A stretch of DNA of 64,000 nt from an uncultured Pelagibacteraceae bacterium (GTDB lineage Bacteria; Pseudomonadota; Alphaproteobacteria; Pelagibacterales; Pelagibacteraceae). Made by a program: the position numbers and the translations under genes. Every line of letters starts with the position of its first letter. Position 1 is the first letter of the stretch. The DNA lies in contig CACJFE010000001.1 in NCBI GenBank assembly GCA_902592655.1, forward strand, positions 124,001-188,000, in the 5' to 3' direction. Shown here one piece after another: positions 45,180-54,034 of this stretch. The notes below the pieces were generated by a model, which worked only from the letters and a program-made list of their open reading frames with translations, had not been told where the DNA came from and did no database searches.

Positions 45180-46476
45180 TATTTGGCCTTCCAACTGAGA
45201 AATATTCAATCTTTTTGTTTAACATTTCTTCAGGGTTGTAAAGATTTCTTAAATCATAAACCTTAAAATTCTTTTTCTTATTTAATTTTTTGAAGTCTAA
45301 AGACTTAAATTCATCCCATTCTGTCAAAAGAATAATTAAGTCTGAGTCCTTGCACGTATCTTTAATATTTTTCTTAAATTCACAATTTTTAAGTTTTTTA
45401 AATTCTTCTTTTTCTCCTGATGGATCGTAATAAGTTACTATTGCACCTTTCTTGCAATAATAAGGAATCATTTTTAAACTTGTGGAATCTCTCATATCAT
45501 CAGTATTAGGTTTAAAAGTTACGCCTAATATGCCTATTTTTTTATTTCTTAAATTATTCCCTAATATTTGATGAACTCTTTTTGTGAGTAAATTTACTCT
45601 TTCTTGATTAGATTTAATTACGGATTTTACGATTGATAAATTTGTTTTAAATTTTTCAGCCGCAGAAACTAGACCTTTTGTGTCTTTAGGAAAACAAGAT
45701 CCACCATATGCTGGTCCAGCTCTTAAAAATCTACTGCCAATTCTTGAGTCAGAACCAATTCCTAAAGCTACATCTTCAACATCTATACCTGATTTTTCGC
45801 ATAGATTAGCTAATTCATTTATAAAAGTTATTTTAGTTGCTAGAAAAGCATTTGCTGCATACTTAATTAATTCTGCGCCTCTTCTAGACGTAGTGAAAAA
45901 TTGAGCACCTTTACTTATTAAAGGTGAATAAAGTTTTTTCATTATATTAAATTCAATTTTATTATTTGAGCCAATTACAATTCTATCAGGATATCTAAAG
46001 TCTCTAATAGCTTCACCTTCTCTTAGAAACTCTGGGTTAGATATTATTGAGAAAAGTTTTTTCTTTTTTTTAAGTATTTTTTCTATCTCATCACCAGTAC
46101 CAACTGGAACTGTAGATTTTGTTACAATAATTTTCTTTTTTTTTGTATGCGAAAGTATTTCTCTAACACATTTATATACAAACGATAAATCGACTTTAAG
46201 TGTACCTTTTTTATTTGGTGTTCCAACACATATAAAAATTATATCAGATTCATTTATTGCTTTTTTTAAATCAGTTGTGAAAATTAATCGTTTTGCAATA
46301 AAATTTTTTTTTATTAATTCATCTAAACCTGGTTCATAAATAGGTGAAACTCCTGAGTTTAGTTTTTTTATTTTATTTATATCTTTATCTACACAGTAAA
46401 CTTGATTTCCAATATCAGCAAAACAAGTTCCGCTTACTAAACCAACGTACCCTGTTCCAATCATACATAATTTCAT
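45172..46476 (-). CDS. ugd: UDP-glucose 6-dehydrogenase
   Basis: Oxidises UDP-glucose to UDP-glucuronate for surface polysaccharide. The 434 residues have the Rossmann start MIGTGYVGLVSGTCFADIG, VGTPNKKGTLKVDLS, TVPVGTGDE, NPEFLREGEAIRDF and the catalytic C261 in GGSCFPKDTKGL. It follows galU by 3 bases, so the two make UDP-glucose and then UDP-glucuronate. Confidence 0.96.
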   Translation of the reverse strand: MKLCMIGTGYVGLVSGTCFADIGNQVYCVDKDINKIKKLNSGVSPIYEPGLDELIKKNFIAKRLIFTTDLKKAINESDIIFICVGTPNKKGTLKVDLSFVYKCVREILSHTKKKKIIVTKSTVPVGTGDEIEKILKKKKKLFSIISNPEFLREGEAIRDFRYPDRIVIGSNNKIEFNIMKKLYSPLISKGAQFFTTSRRGAELIKYAANAFLATKITFINELANLCEKSGIDVEDVALGIGSDSRIGSRFLRAGPAYGGSCFPKDTKGLVSAAEKFKTNLSIVKSVIKSNQERVNLLTKRVHQILGNNLRNKKIGILGVTFKPNTDDMRDSTSLKMIPYYCKKGAIVTYYDPSGEKEEFKKLKNCEFKKNIKDTCKDSDLIILLTEWDEFKSLDFKKLNKKKNFKVYDLRNLYNPEEMLNKKIEYFSVGRPNTN

Positions 46477-46479
46477 TAT

Positions 46480-47292
46480 TTACCTTTTATTTATTCTTAG
46501 ACCTGAGTTTATGTAACCCTGTAGTGTTCCACAGTCTAAATAAGTTCCTTTAAAAATATTGCCGTAGAATTTATTATCTTTATTAATTAGATTTTTTATA
46601 GCATCAGTAATATGCAACTCTCCCCCTTGACCTGGTTTTAATTTTTTAATTTCATTAAAGATTTTAGAGCTTAGTATATATCTCCCTATTATTGCGAAAT
46701 TTGATGGCGCTTTTTTGATACTTGGTTTTTCTACAACATCTTTTATTTCAAAATGACTTTTTTTCTTATTTTTAATTGACAAAATTCCCCATCTAGACAC
46801 TGTCTTTCTTTCTACTCTTTTTGTGGCAATGACAGATCCTTTTGTCTTATTGTGTAATTTAATCATTTCTTTTGAACAGTTTTTTTTAATAATCAAATCA
46901 TCAGGAAGTAACATCAAAAAATACTTATCTTTTATAAATCTTTGACACTTTAAAACTGCATCACCAGTTCCTTTAGGCTTGTTTTGGTAAACAAATTTTA
47001 TCATTTTTTGATACTTTTTGATTTTTTTATATTCTTCGACTATTCTTTTATCCTTTTTCTTCTTAATAATTTTTTTATAAAAATTATCATTAAAAAAATA
47101 TTTTTTTATAGATAGTTTATTTTTAGAGATTATGAATATAAATTCTTTAATACCTGCATCCAGACATTCCTCTAAAATATATTCTAAATTAGTCTTTCCA
47201 TTAATTGGCAAGAGCTCTTTTGGCATAACACTAGTTAAAGGAAGCATTCTAGTGCCTAGTCCAGCTAAAGGAATAATTGCTTGTTTTATCAT
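46480..47292 (-). CDS. galU: UTP-glucose-1-phosphate uridylyltransferase
   Basis: Makes UDP-glucose from UTP and glucose-1-phosphate. The 270 residues contain the nucleotide loop PLAGLGTRMLPLTSVMPKEL, LEYILEECLDAGI, NKPKGTGDAVLKC and the LLPDD active-site region. Divergent from panC over 38 bases. Confidence 0.95.
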   Translation of the reverse strand: MIKQAIIPLAGLGTRMLPLTSVMPKELLPINGKTNLEYILEECLDAGIKEFIFIISKNKLSIKKYFFNDNFYKKIIKKKKDKRIVEEYKKIKKYQKMIKFVYQNKPKGTGDAVLKCQRFIKDKYFLMLLPDDLIIKKNCSKEMIKLHNKTKGSVIATKRVERKTVSRWGILSIKNKKKSHFEIKDVVEKPSIKKAPSNFAIIGRYILSSKIFNEIKKLKPGQGGELHITDAIKNLINKDNKFYGNIFKGTYLDCGTLQGYINSGLRINKR

Positions 47293-47330
47293 TAGATTCT
47301 TATAATAGTCATTATCATTACTTAAAGGAA

Positions 47331-48134
47331 ATGAAAATATTTAAAGACAGAAAAAATCTCCAGAGAGAAATTTCTAGTACAAAAGCTATATCATTTGTAC
47401 CTACTATGGGAGGGTTACATAAGGGTCATATATCTTTGATTAAAAAGTCAAAAAAAACTAAACTTAAAACTCTAGTTTCAATTTTTGTGAACCCGAAACA
47501 ATTTAATGAAAAAAAAGACTTTAAATCATATCCTAGAAATCAAAAAAAAGATTTAAAGATTTTAAAAAACCTAAAAGTTGATTACTTATATTTGCCTTCA
47601 ATAAAGGACATTTATGGCTTTAAACCGAAAAAAAAAGTTTTTTTAGATAAATTTTCTAAACAATTATGTGGAAAATATAGAAAAGGTCATTTTCCGGGAG
47701 TTCTCAATGTAGTTAATAGATTTTTAGATATTATAAAACCAAAGAAATTATTTATGGGGAAAAAAGATTTTCAACAACTATATTTAGTAAAAAAACACAT
47801 TATAAAAAGAAAGATAAATACAAAGATTGTAGAATGTGAAACTATTCGAGAAAAAAATGGCGTAGCATGTTCTTCAAGAAATTATAGATTAAATTTAAGA
47901 GATAAAAAAGTGGCTTCAAAAATTTACTTTTATTTTAAAAAGATTAAACAAAAGTTTAATTATTATAATCCAAATTTATTAAAAAAAGAGATAATTAAAT
48001 TAGGTGCAGATAAAATTGATTATATTCAATTTTATAATATTAAAGATTTTAAAAGATCAAAAAAATTCAATAAATATACAAGAATATTTATTGCTTATTA
48101 TTTAAATAAAGTAAGATTGATAGATAATATTTAA
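47331..48134 (+). CDS. panC: Pantothenate synthetase
   Basis: ATP-dependent joining of pantoate and beta-alanine. The 267 residues contain SFVPTMGGLHKGHISLIK with the HxGH motif, VSIFVNPKQF, LFMGKKDFQQLYLVKK and GVACSSRNYRL with the KMSKS-like region. I chose the ATG at 47331, preceded by AAAGGA; an in-frame TTG at 47277 would extend into galU. panB is not in the window. Its end overlaps mgtE by 4 bases. Confidence 0.94.
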   Translation: MKIFKDRKNLQREISSTKAISFVPTMGGLHKGHISLIKKSKKTKLKTLVSIFVNPKQFNEKKDFKSYPRNQKKDLKILKNLKVDYLYLPSIKDIYGFKPKKKVFLDKFSKQLCGKYRKGHFPGVLNVVNRFLDIIKPKKLFMGKKDFQQLYLVKKHIIKRKINTKIVECETIREKNGVACSSRNYRLNLRDKKVASKIYFYFKKIKQKFNYYNPNLLKKEIIKLGADKIDYIQFYNIKDFKRSKKFNKYTRIFIAYYLNKVRLIDNI

Positions 48135-49510
48135 TTTAAAAAGTAAAAAGATCCTAAGCCTAGAAAAGAGAGAAACCCAATAACATCTGTAATAGTTGTT
48201 ACAAAAACACTTGAGGCTAAAGCAGGATCGATATTCAATTTTTTTAGTGATACTGGTACTAAAATTCCGAATAATCCTGCAACAATCATATTTAAGATCA
48301 TTGATATACCAATTAATAGTGAAAGATTTAATTCTTTAAACCATAATTGAACTATTATCGCAGTTATTATTGCAAAAATTATACCATTTAAAATACCTAT
48401 CAAAAATTCTTTTCCAACTACTCTATTGAAATTACTTTTTGATAATTCTTTTGTAGCAATTGCTCGTATAGTTACAGCTAAAGTTTGCATCCCTGCGTTC
48501 CCACCCATTGATGCAACTATTGGCATAAGAAAAGCTAAGGCAACCATTTGTTCGATTGAAGCTCCAAAAAAACTTATAACCCAAGTGGCAAGCAAAGCTG
48601 TGAATAGATTTAATAATAACCAATTGAACCTTCTTTTTGTCTTAAGCATAACACTATCAGTAATTTCTTCATCACCAACTCCTGCTAAACGTAAAGCATC
48701 TTCTTCTGCTTCTTCTTGAACAACTGTTACGACATCATCGGCTGTAATCATGCCTACTAATTTGTTTTCCTTATTAACCACTCCAGCAGATACTAAGTTA
48801 TAATTTTCAAAAGTTAAACCGACCTCCTCTTTATCCATATTTACTGAAATTAAGACTGGCATTTCTCTCATTATAGAATTCATTTTTAAATCTCTTGGTG
48901 TTCTTAGCACTCTTGATGAAGGAACAGTTCCGATCGGCTTAAAGTCATTATCTACAATAAATATTTCTAAAAATTCCTCAGGTAAATCTTTATCTTCTCT
49001 TAGATAATCTATAGTTTGTCCAACAGTCCAATTACTTGGTACAGCTGTAAATTCTCTTTGCATAATTCTTGCTGCGGAGTCCTCTGGATAACTTAAGCCC
49101 TCTTGTAGTAAGAACTTATCTTTTGGAGGAAGTTTTTCTAAAACTTTTTCTTTTACTCCCTTTGATAAATTTTCAAGAATTTTAATAGCATTATCAGACT
49201 CCAATCTTTTTATTATTTTGCTAAGAGAATCTATAGAAAGTAATTGTAAAACTTCACTTTGAATTGACTCGTTTAACTCAATAAAAATTTCTGGATCAAT
49301 ATTAAACGACTCAATTTCAATTAATTTATTTCTTGTGTCAGAATTTAAATTTTCAATTAAATTCGCTACGTCTGCCTCGTGCAGGTCTTTTAAAGTTTGA
49401 TTGATAAATTGTACATTCCTATTCTCAATATTTTGGGTGAAAGTATTGATAAATTCTTTATTAAAATCTAAATTGACTTTTTTTGCTTCTTTTGATTTTG
49501 GTAAAGTCAT
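48131..49510 (-). CDS. mgtE: Magnesium transporter MgtE
   Basis: Mg2+ channel with a cytosolic sensor. Residues 1-140 form the helical N domain (ADVANLIENL, LPPKDKFLL), about 140-265 two CBS domains (EDSAARIMQREFTAVP, LVGMITADDVV), and the rest five membrane helices including MPIVASMGGNAGMQTLAVTIRAIAT and DVIGFLSFLGLGSFYF. The 459 residues match the family. It is divergent from lipB. Confidence 0.96.
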   Translation of the reverse strand: MTLPKSKEAKKVNLDFNKEFINTFTQNIENRNVQFINQTLKDLHEADVANLIENLNSDTRNKLIEIESFNIDPEIFIELNESIQSEVLQLLSIDSLSKIIKRLESDNAIKILENLSKGVKEKVLEKLPPKDKFLLQEGLSYPEDSAARIMQREFTAVPSNWTVGQTIDYLREDKDLPEEFLEIFIVDNDFKPIGTVPSSRVLRTPRDLKMNSIMREMPVLISVNMDKEEVGLTFENYNLVSAGVVNKENKLVGMITADDVVTVVQEEAEEDALRLAGVGDEEITDSVMLKTKRRFNWLLLNLFTALLATWVISFFGASIEQMVALAFLMPIVASMGGNAGMQTLAVTIRAIATKELSKSNFNRVVGKEFLIGILNGIIFAIITAIIVQLWFKELNLSLLIGISMILNMIVAGLFGILVPVSLKKLNIDPALASSVFVTTITDVIGFLSFLGLGSFYFLN

Positions 49511-49533
49511 AAATACCTCTATTAGTTTTTTTG

Positions 49534-49546
49534 AGACTATTAGTCT
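49534..49546. repeat. Palindrome between mgtE and lipB
   Basis: AGACTA-T-TAGTCT is a perfect six-base-arm palindrome in the 60-base gap between the divergent mgtE and lipB starts. It overlaps any promoter in this space and could be an operator; no known regulator motif is recognised. Confidence 0.35.
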
Positions 49547-49570
49547 ATATAGTGATAAAATTCAAATTAA

Positions 49571-50182
49571 ATGAGTATAGAAATTAAAATTAGTAAAAAA
49601 CGTATATCCTATGGAATGGCGATGCTCTATCTCAATAAAAGAGTTGAGGAAGTAAAAAATGGTACAAATAGAGAATTGTTGTGGATCCTAGAACATCCGA
49701 CTACTTATACAGCTGGCATCAGTTTCAATAAAAAGGAAATAATAGATAAAAAAATAAAAATAATTAAATCAAATAGAGGTGGTAAAATAACACTTCACAA
49801 CCCGGGGCAAAAAATTATTTACTTTGTCATTAATTTAAACAAAAGAAAAAAAGACATTAGAAAATTTATAAATTCGATAGAAAAAAGCATAATACAATTT
49901 TTAGAAAATTATAAGATAAACGCAAAAAGTGATAAAAAAAATATAGGAATTTGGGTAAAAGATAAAAAAATTGCAGCAATAGGTATTAGAGTATCTAGAT
50001 GGGTAGCCTATCATGGTTGTTCGATAAATATATCTAATAATTTAAATCAATATTTGAAAATTAATCCCTGTGGTTTGGATAATAAAAAAGTTACCTCGAT
50101 TTTAGAATTAGTTTCAGTAAAGCCTAAAAAGTTTGAGGATAATTTAGCAAATATTTTTATTAAAAATATCAAAGATATTTAG
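49571..50182 (+). CDS. lipB: Octanoyl-[ACP]:protein N-octanoyltransferase LipB
   Basis: Transfers octanoate from ACP to lipoyl domains of the E2 and glycine-cleavage H proteins. The 203 residues have LWILEHPTTYTAGIS, RGGKITLHNPGQ, KKIAAIGIRVSRWVAYHGCSINI (Lys of KIAAIG, His) and the late INPCGL catalytic cysteine. The gene overlaps the converging pseudouridine synthase by 4 bases. LipA is not here. Confidence 0.94.
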   Translation: MSIEIKISKKRISYGMAMLYLNKRVEEVKNGTNRELLWILEHPTTYTAGISFNKKEIIDKKIKIIKSNRGGKITLHNPGQKIIYFVINLNKRKKDIRKFINSIEKSIIQFLENYKINAKSDKKNIGIWVKDKKIAAIGIRVSRWVAYHGCSINISNNLNQYLKINPCGLDNKKVTSILELVSVKPKKFEDNLANIFIKNIKDI

Positions 50183-51078
50183 AAATATTTTTTTAAAAAA
50201 TCTTCAAATAGATTATTATATTTTGCTTTAAAATTATATTGAATATTATTAATCATAAATTTTATCTTATATGCATGTAACATAAGATTTTTAGTCTTTA
50301 TTCTTTTTTTGTCATTTAAAAAATATTTATCGTCTCCTATTATCGGGTATACAATATTAAGTAATTGTTTCCTTAATTGATGTTTTCTTCCAGTTATTGG
50401 ATTTAATTCTAAATAAGAATAATCATTATTAGACTTAATAATTTTAAGATTTGATATTGCCTTTTGAAAAATCTTTTTATTATTTTCATAATTAATTAAA
50501 TCATCTTTCATAACTTTTATAGATTTGTTAACTTTCCCATACACTATCGCTAAATAAGTTTTATGAATTTTCCTTATCCTAAAAAGAGAAGTAAATAATT
50601 GAGCATATTTTCTATTTTTAGCAATTATCAAAACTCCAGAGGTCTCCTTATCTAATCTATGAACGATAAAAGGTTTTGAGTTTTCAAAATATTTTGTGCT
50701 TTTTAATATATCTATAATGTTTTTAAATGATTTAGTTCCTGATTGAACTGGTATTCCTGTTGGTTTGTTTATTACTATAAAATTTTCATTATCCTCTATT
50801 ACATAATCATCGTACGCGCCAATTTCTCTCTTTTTTGGAAGATATTTAATCTTTTTTTTTTTATCTGCAGGTTTAAATTTAGAAATATCATAAATCTCGA
50901 TCAAATCACCAGTTTGAAGTCTATAAGATGATTTAGTTTTTTTTTTATTAACTTTTATTTTATTTTGCCTCAGTATTTTTTCTAACAAAGAATGGGGTAA
51001 ATCAATAATTTTTATTTTAAACCATTTATCAAGACGTGAGTCATTAAAATCATCTTTAACAATATATGATTTAAACAT
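50179..51078 (-). CDS. RluA-family 23S rRNA pseudouridine synthase
   Basis: A 299-residue enzyme with an N-terminal S4 RNA-binding domain (DSRLDKWFKIKI, LLEKILRQNKIKVNKKK) and the RluA catalytic domain: VINKPTGIPVQSG, PFIVHRLDKETSGVLIIAKN with the catalytic Asp, and NPITGRKHQLRKQL. RluC is the nearest type, but the exact uridines modified cannot be set from sequence. It lies 11 bases after rplQ. Confidence 0.92.
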   Translation of the reverse strand: MFKSYIVKDDFNDSRLDKWFKIKIIDLPHSLLEKILRQNKIKVNKKKTKSSYRLQTGDLIEIYDISKFKPADKKKKIKYLPKKREIGAYDDYVIEDNENFIVINKPTGIPVQSGTKSFKNIIDILKSTKYFENSKPFIVHRLDKETSGVLIIAKNRKYAQLFTSLFRIRKIHKTYLAIVYGKVNKSIKVMKDDLINYENNKKIFQKAISNLKIIKSNNDYSYLELNPITGRKHQLRKQLLNIVYPIIGDDKYFLNDKKRIKTKNLMLHAYKIKFMINNIQYNFKAKYNNLFEDFLKKYF

Positions 51079-51089
51079 GAGGGCTTAAT

Positions 51090-51539
51090 TTATTTACTTG
51101 CTGCTTTTGACTCTGGCTGAGTTTCTTTTTTTTTATTTTTTGTTTCTTTTTTTTTTGGTTTATCAATTTTTTTTGCTTCAGGGTTTCTGTCAACTAGTTC
51201 TATAACTGCCATAGGTGCGTCATCACCAGTTCTGAAACCAGCTTTTAAAACTCTAGAATATCCGCCTTTTCTAGCACTGTATCTCTTAGAGAGTTCTTCA
51301 AATACTTTAGTAACAGATTTTTTATCTTGTAGTTTTGAAAATAGCCTTTTTTTGTTACTTAAAGCATTTTTTTTACCTATAGTTATGACTTTATCTATTT
51401 GAGGTTTTAATTCTTTAGCTTTAGGCAAGGTAGTAATTATTTGCTCGTATTTGATAAGAGAATTAAGCATGTTTTTAAATAATGCTTTCCTGTGTTCTCC
51501 TGATTTATTTAACTTTCTATAACCTAATCCGTGTCTCAT
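51090..51539 (-). CDS. rplQ: 50S ribosomal protein L17
   Basis: Large-subunit protein near the exit tunnel. [33 protein letters not shown]-like core, YSRVLKAGFRTGDDAPMAVIEL identify it. About 25 Lys/Glu-rich residues extend the C-terminus (149 residues in total). It shares one base with rpoA (TAATG). Confidence 0.97.
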   Translation of the reverse strand: MRHGLGYRKLNKSGEHRKALFKNMLNSLIKYEQIITTLPKAKELKPQIDKVITIGKKNALSNKKRLFSKLQDKKSVTKVFEELSKRYSARKGGYSRVLKAGFRTGDDAPMAVIELVDRNPEAKKIDKPKKKETKNKKKETQPESKAASK

Positions 51540-52573
51540 TAATAATTATTCTCATCTAGTTTCTTCGATAATTCAGCGATATTATCTGGAGGCCAATTAG
51601 GTATTTCCATACCCAAATATAATGACATAGTATTCAGAACTTCTTTTATTTCGTTAAGAGATTTTCTACCAAAGTTGGGAGTTCTAAGCATCTCCGGTTC
51701 AGTTTTTTGAACTAAATCTCCAATATAGATTATATTATCATTTTTAAGACAATTCATAGATCTTACCGAAAGTTCCAATTCTTCAACTCTTTTTAATAAA
51801 TTTCTATTAAATTCAGGTTCGCTAGATTTAACTTCTTTTACAACTTCTTGAGGATCCTCAAAATTAACAAACATTGATAATTGATCTTGAAAAATTCTTG
51901 CAGAGTATGCAATTGCATCTTCAGCATCAACTGTACCATTAGTTTCCACTGTCATAATTAATTTATCGTAATCTAAAGCACTACCAGCTCTTGTATTTTC
52001 TACTGAATAAGAAACTTTTTTTACAGGACTAAATAAGGAGTCAATTGAAATGAGTCCTAACGGACTCTCATCTGATTTATTTTTGGGAGCTTGTACGTAG
52101 CCTTTTCCGGTACTAACCATCAATTCCATGTGAAAATTAGTTTTTTCATCCAAATTACAAATAGTTTGATCTGGATTTAATATTTCTATTTCAGGAACTA
52201 TAGTAATGTCGCTTGCTTTAACTTCTTTTGGGCCTTTAATATCTAAAATAATTTTTTTTGGATTTGAAGTAGAAGATTTGATTGCAAGATTTTTAACGTT
52301 TAAAACTATATCTGTCACATCTTCTCTAACACCTTTAATAGATGAGAATTCATGTAAAACACCGTCTATTTGAATTGCTGTGACTGCTGCACCCTGTATG
52401 GATGAAAGAAGTATTCTTCTTAATGAATTACCAATAGTTTGTCCAAAGCCTTTTTCTAGTGGTTCGGCTACAACTTTTGCAACAGTTTTGTCTTCATTAC
52501 TAGTTATATCTAGCTTGTTAGGTTTAATTAAAGCTTTCCAATTTTTATCTATTATATTTGTTGTTGTTTGCAT
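51539..52573 (-). CDS. rpoA: RNA polymerase alpha subunit
   Basis: Scaffolds RNA polymerase assembly and binds UP elements. The 344 residues have the N-terminal [21 protein letters not shown]-type dimer block, [14 protein letters not shown], and the C-terminal domain [15 protein letters not shown] and [18 protein letters not shown]. It lies one base from rpsK in the order rpsM-rpsK-rpoA-rplQ. Confidence 0.98.
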   Translation of the reverse strand: MQTTTNIIDKNWKALIKPNKLDITSNEDKTVAKVVAEPLEKGFGQTIGNSLRRILLSSIQGAAVTAIQIDGVLHEFSSIKGVREDVTDIVLNVKNLAIKSSTSNPKKIILDIKGPKEVKASDITIVPEIEILNPDQTICNLDEKTNFHMELMVSTGKGYVQAPKNKSDESPLGLISIDSLFSPVKKVSYSVENTRAGSALDYDKLIMTVETNGTVDAEDAIAYSARIFQDQLSMFVNFEDPQEVVKEVKSSEPEFNRNLLKRVEELELSVRSMNCLKNDNIIYIGDLVQKTEPEMLRTPNFGRKSLNEIKEVLNTMSLYLGMEIPNWPPDNIAELSKKLDENNY

Positions 52574-53017
52574 TTATACTCTCCTTCTTTTTGGTGGTCT
52601 TGCTCCATTGTGTGGCATAGGTGTTGTATCTTTTATTGATAAAATTTTGAAACCTCTCGACTGTAAAGATCTTAATGCAGTTTCTCTACCTGAACCTGGG
52701 CCTTTGACTTGAACTGTAAGAGTTCTTAGTCCTTGTTCATAAGCTTTTGCCCCAGCATCATCTGCAGCTACCTGTGCAGCATATGGTGTTGATTTTCTAG
52801 ATCCTTTAAAACCTTTTGCTCCGGCAGAAGACCATGAAATAACGTTGCCACTTTCGTCAGCAATCGAAACAATAGTATTATTAAATGTTGAATATACGTA
52901 TGCTATACCAGATGAAATATTTTTCTTTATTTTCTTTTTTTTTGGCTTTGTAATATTTTTTTTAGTTTCATTTTTCTCAACTTTTGTATTTTCAGTTTTT
53001 TCGATTTTCTTATTCAT
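52574..53017 (-). CDS. rpsK: 30S ribosomal protein S11
   Basis: Platform protein contacting the E site. The core [41 protein letters not shown] and [16 protein letters not shown] is complete. Some 30 Lys/Glu/Thr-rich residues precede it, longer than the usual start, giving 147 residues. It follows rpsM by 2 bases. Confidence 0.97.
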   Translation of the reverse strand: MNKKIEKTENTKVEKNETKKNITKPKKKKIKKNISSGIAYVYSTFNNTIVSIADESGNVISWSSAGAKGFKGSRKSTPYAAQVAADDAGAKAYEQGLRTLTVQVKGPGSGRETALRSLQSRGFKILSIKDTTPMPHNGARPPKRRRV

Positions 53018-53019
53018 AA

Positions 53020-53403
53020 TTATTTTTTAAGAGGAGTAAGTTTTTTCCCAGCTATAGCAATTGCTTTTCCTTTTCTAGTTCGCGCGTTGCATTGAGTTCT
53101 TTGTCCTCTGACAGGTAATTTTTTTTTATGTCTTGTTCCTCTATAACAAGCCAAATCTACTAACCTTTTGATATTTACTGATACTTCACGCCTCAAATCT
53201 CCCTCAACTTTATGATTTGCGTCTATATATTCCCTAATCTTTAGAACTTGCTCCTCAGATAATTCATTAACTCTTTTTGAGGGGGGTATATTAAGTTTTT
53301 TGCAGATACTTTTTGATGAATAAAGACCTATTCCATGAATATAGGTTAAAGCTATACTAACTACTTTGTTTTGTGGAATGTTAATTCCTGCTATTCGAGC
53401 CAT
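53020..53403 (-). CDS. rpsM: 30S ribosomal protein S13
   Basis: Head protein bridging to the 50S subunit. [47 protein letters not shown]-like and [17 protein letters not shown] are visible. The 127-residue length is normal. A good promoter lies between it and adk, so it can start its own transcript with rpsK, rpoA and rplQ. Confidence 0.97.
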   Translation of the reverse strand: MARIAGINIPQNKVVSIALTYIHGIGLYSSKSICKKLNIPPSKRVNELSEEQVLKIREYIDANHKVEGDLRREVSVNIKRLVDLACYRGTRHKKKLPVRGQRTQCNARTRKGKAIAIAGKKLTPLKK

Positions 53404-53431
53404 ATACTAAATGAGTGTTTATTCTTGCGTA

Positions 53432-53459
53432 TTTATATTGTGTAATCATTTAAAGTCAA
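53432..53459 (-). promoter_or_regulatory. Candidate promoter for rpsM-rpsK-rpoA-rplQ
   Basis: TTGACT (53454-53459) and TATAAA (53432-53437) are 16 bases apart on the minus strand. The -35 box contains the TGA stop codon of adk. The expected leader before the rpsM ATG at 53403 is about 20 bases. Confidence 0.65.
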
Positions 53460-54028
53460 CCCTTGATCGCCTCTAATATGCCGCTAATTTCAATATTAAT
53501 TTCTGATATACTAGCCTCTCCGTTTATTACTCTAAGTAAATTGGAGTGCTTATAATAATCTATAACTGGCTCAGATGACTCTTCATAAGTTTTGTATCTT
53601 TTAATCGCAATTTGCTCATTATCATCTACTCTTTTTTCTTGAGATTGTCTTTCTAGAATTCTTTTTTTTACTGTTTCTAAACTTACAGAAAGTTTTAATA
53701 CAGTGTCAATTTCTTGACCATATCTTTTAAGTAACTCATCCAGATTCTTAGCTTGATTTAATGTTCTAGGGTAACCATCAAAAATGATTTTACCTTTATA
53801 CTTATCATTAGAGATAAAATTTTCTATCAAATTTCCTACAATTTGGTCGGAAACCAATTCACCAGAATTTATAATTGATGATATTTTTAAACCTAATGAA
53901 GTTTTGTTTTTTATTTCTTTACGTAATAAATCTCCAGTTGAAAGTTGGTATAATTTAAATTTCTTTACTATATATTTTGATTGGGTTCCTTTCCCTGCGC
54001 CTGGTGGGCCGAAAATTACTATATTCAT
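53456..54028 (-). CDS. adk: Adenylate kinase, short form
   Basis: Equilibrates ATP, AMP and ADP. The 190 residues start with the P-loop GPPGAGKGT (7-15), then LSTGDLLRKEI and FDGYPRTLNQA. The LID is replaced by a short loop (ERQSQEKRVDDNEQ), as in the 190-residue class without the zinc-binding LID. It lies six bases after secY, as is common in alphaproteobacteria. Confidence 0.97.
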   Translation of the reverse strand: MNIVIFGPPGAGKGTQSKYIVKKFKLYQLSTGDLLRKEIKNKTSLGLKISSIINSGELVSDQIVGNLIENFISNDKYKGKIIFDGYPRTLNQAKNLDELLKRYGQEIDTVLKLSVSLETVKKRILERQSQEKRVDDNEQIAIKRYKTYEESSEPVIDYYKHSNLLRVINGEASISEINIEISGILEAIKG

Positions 54029-54034
54029 TTTATT

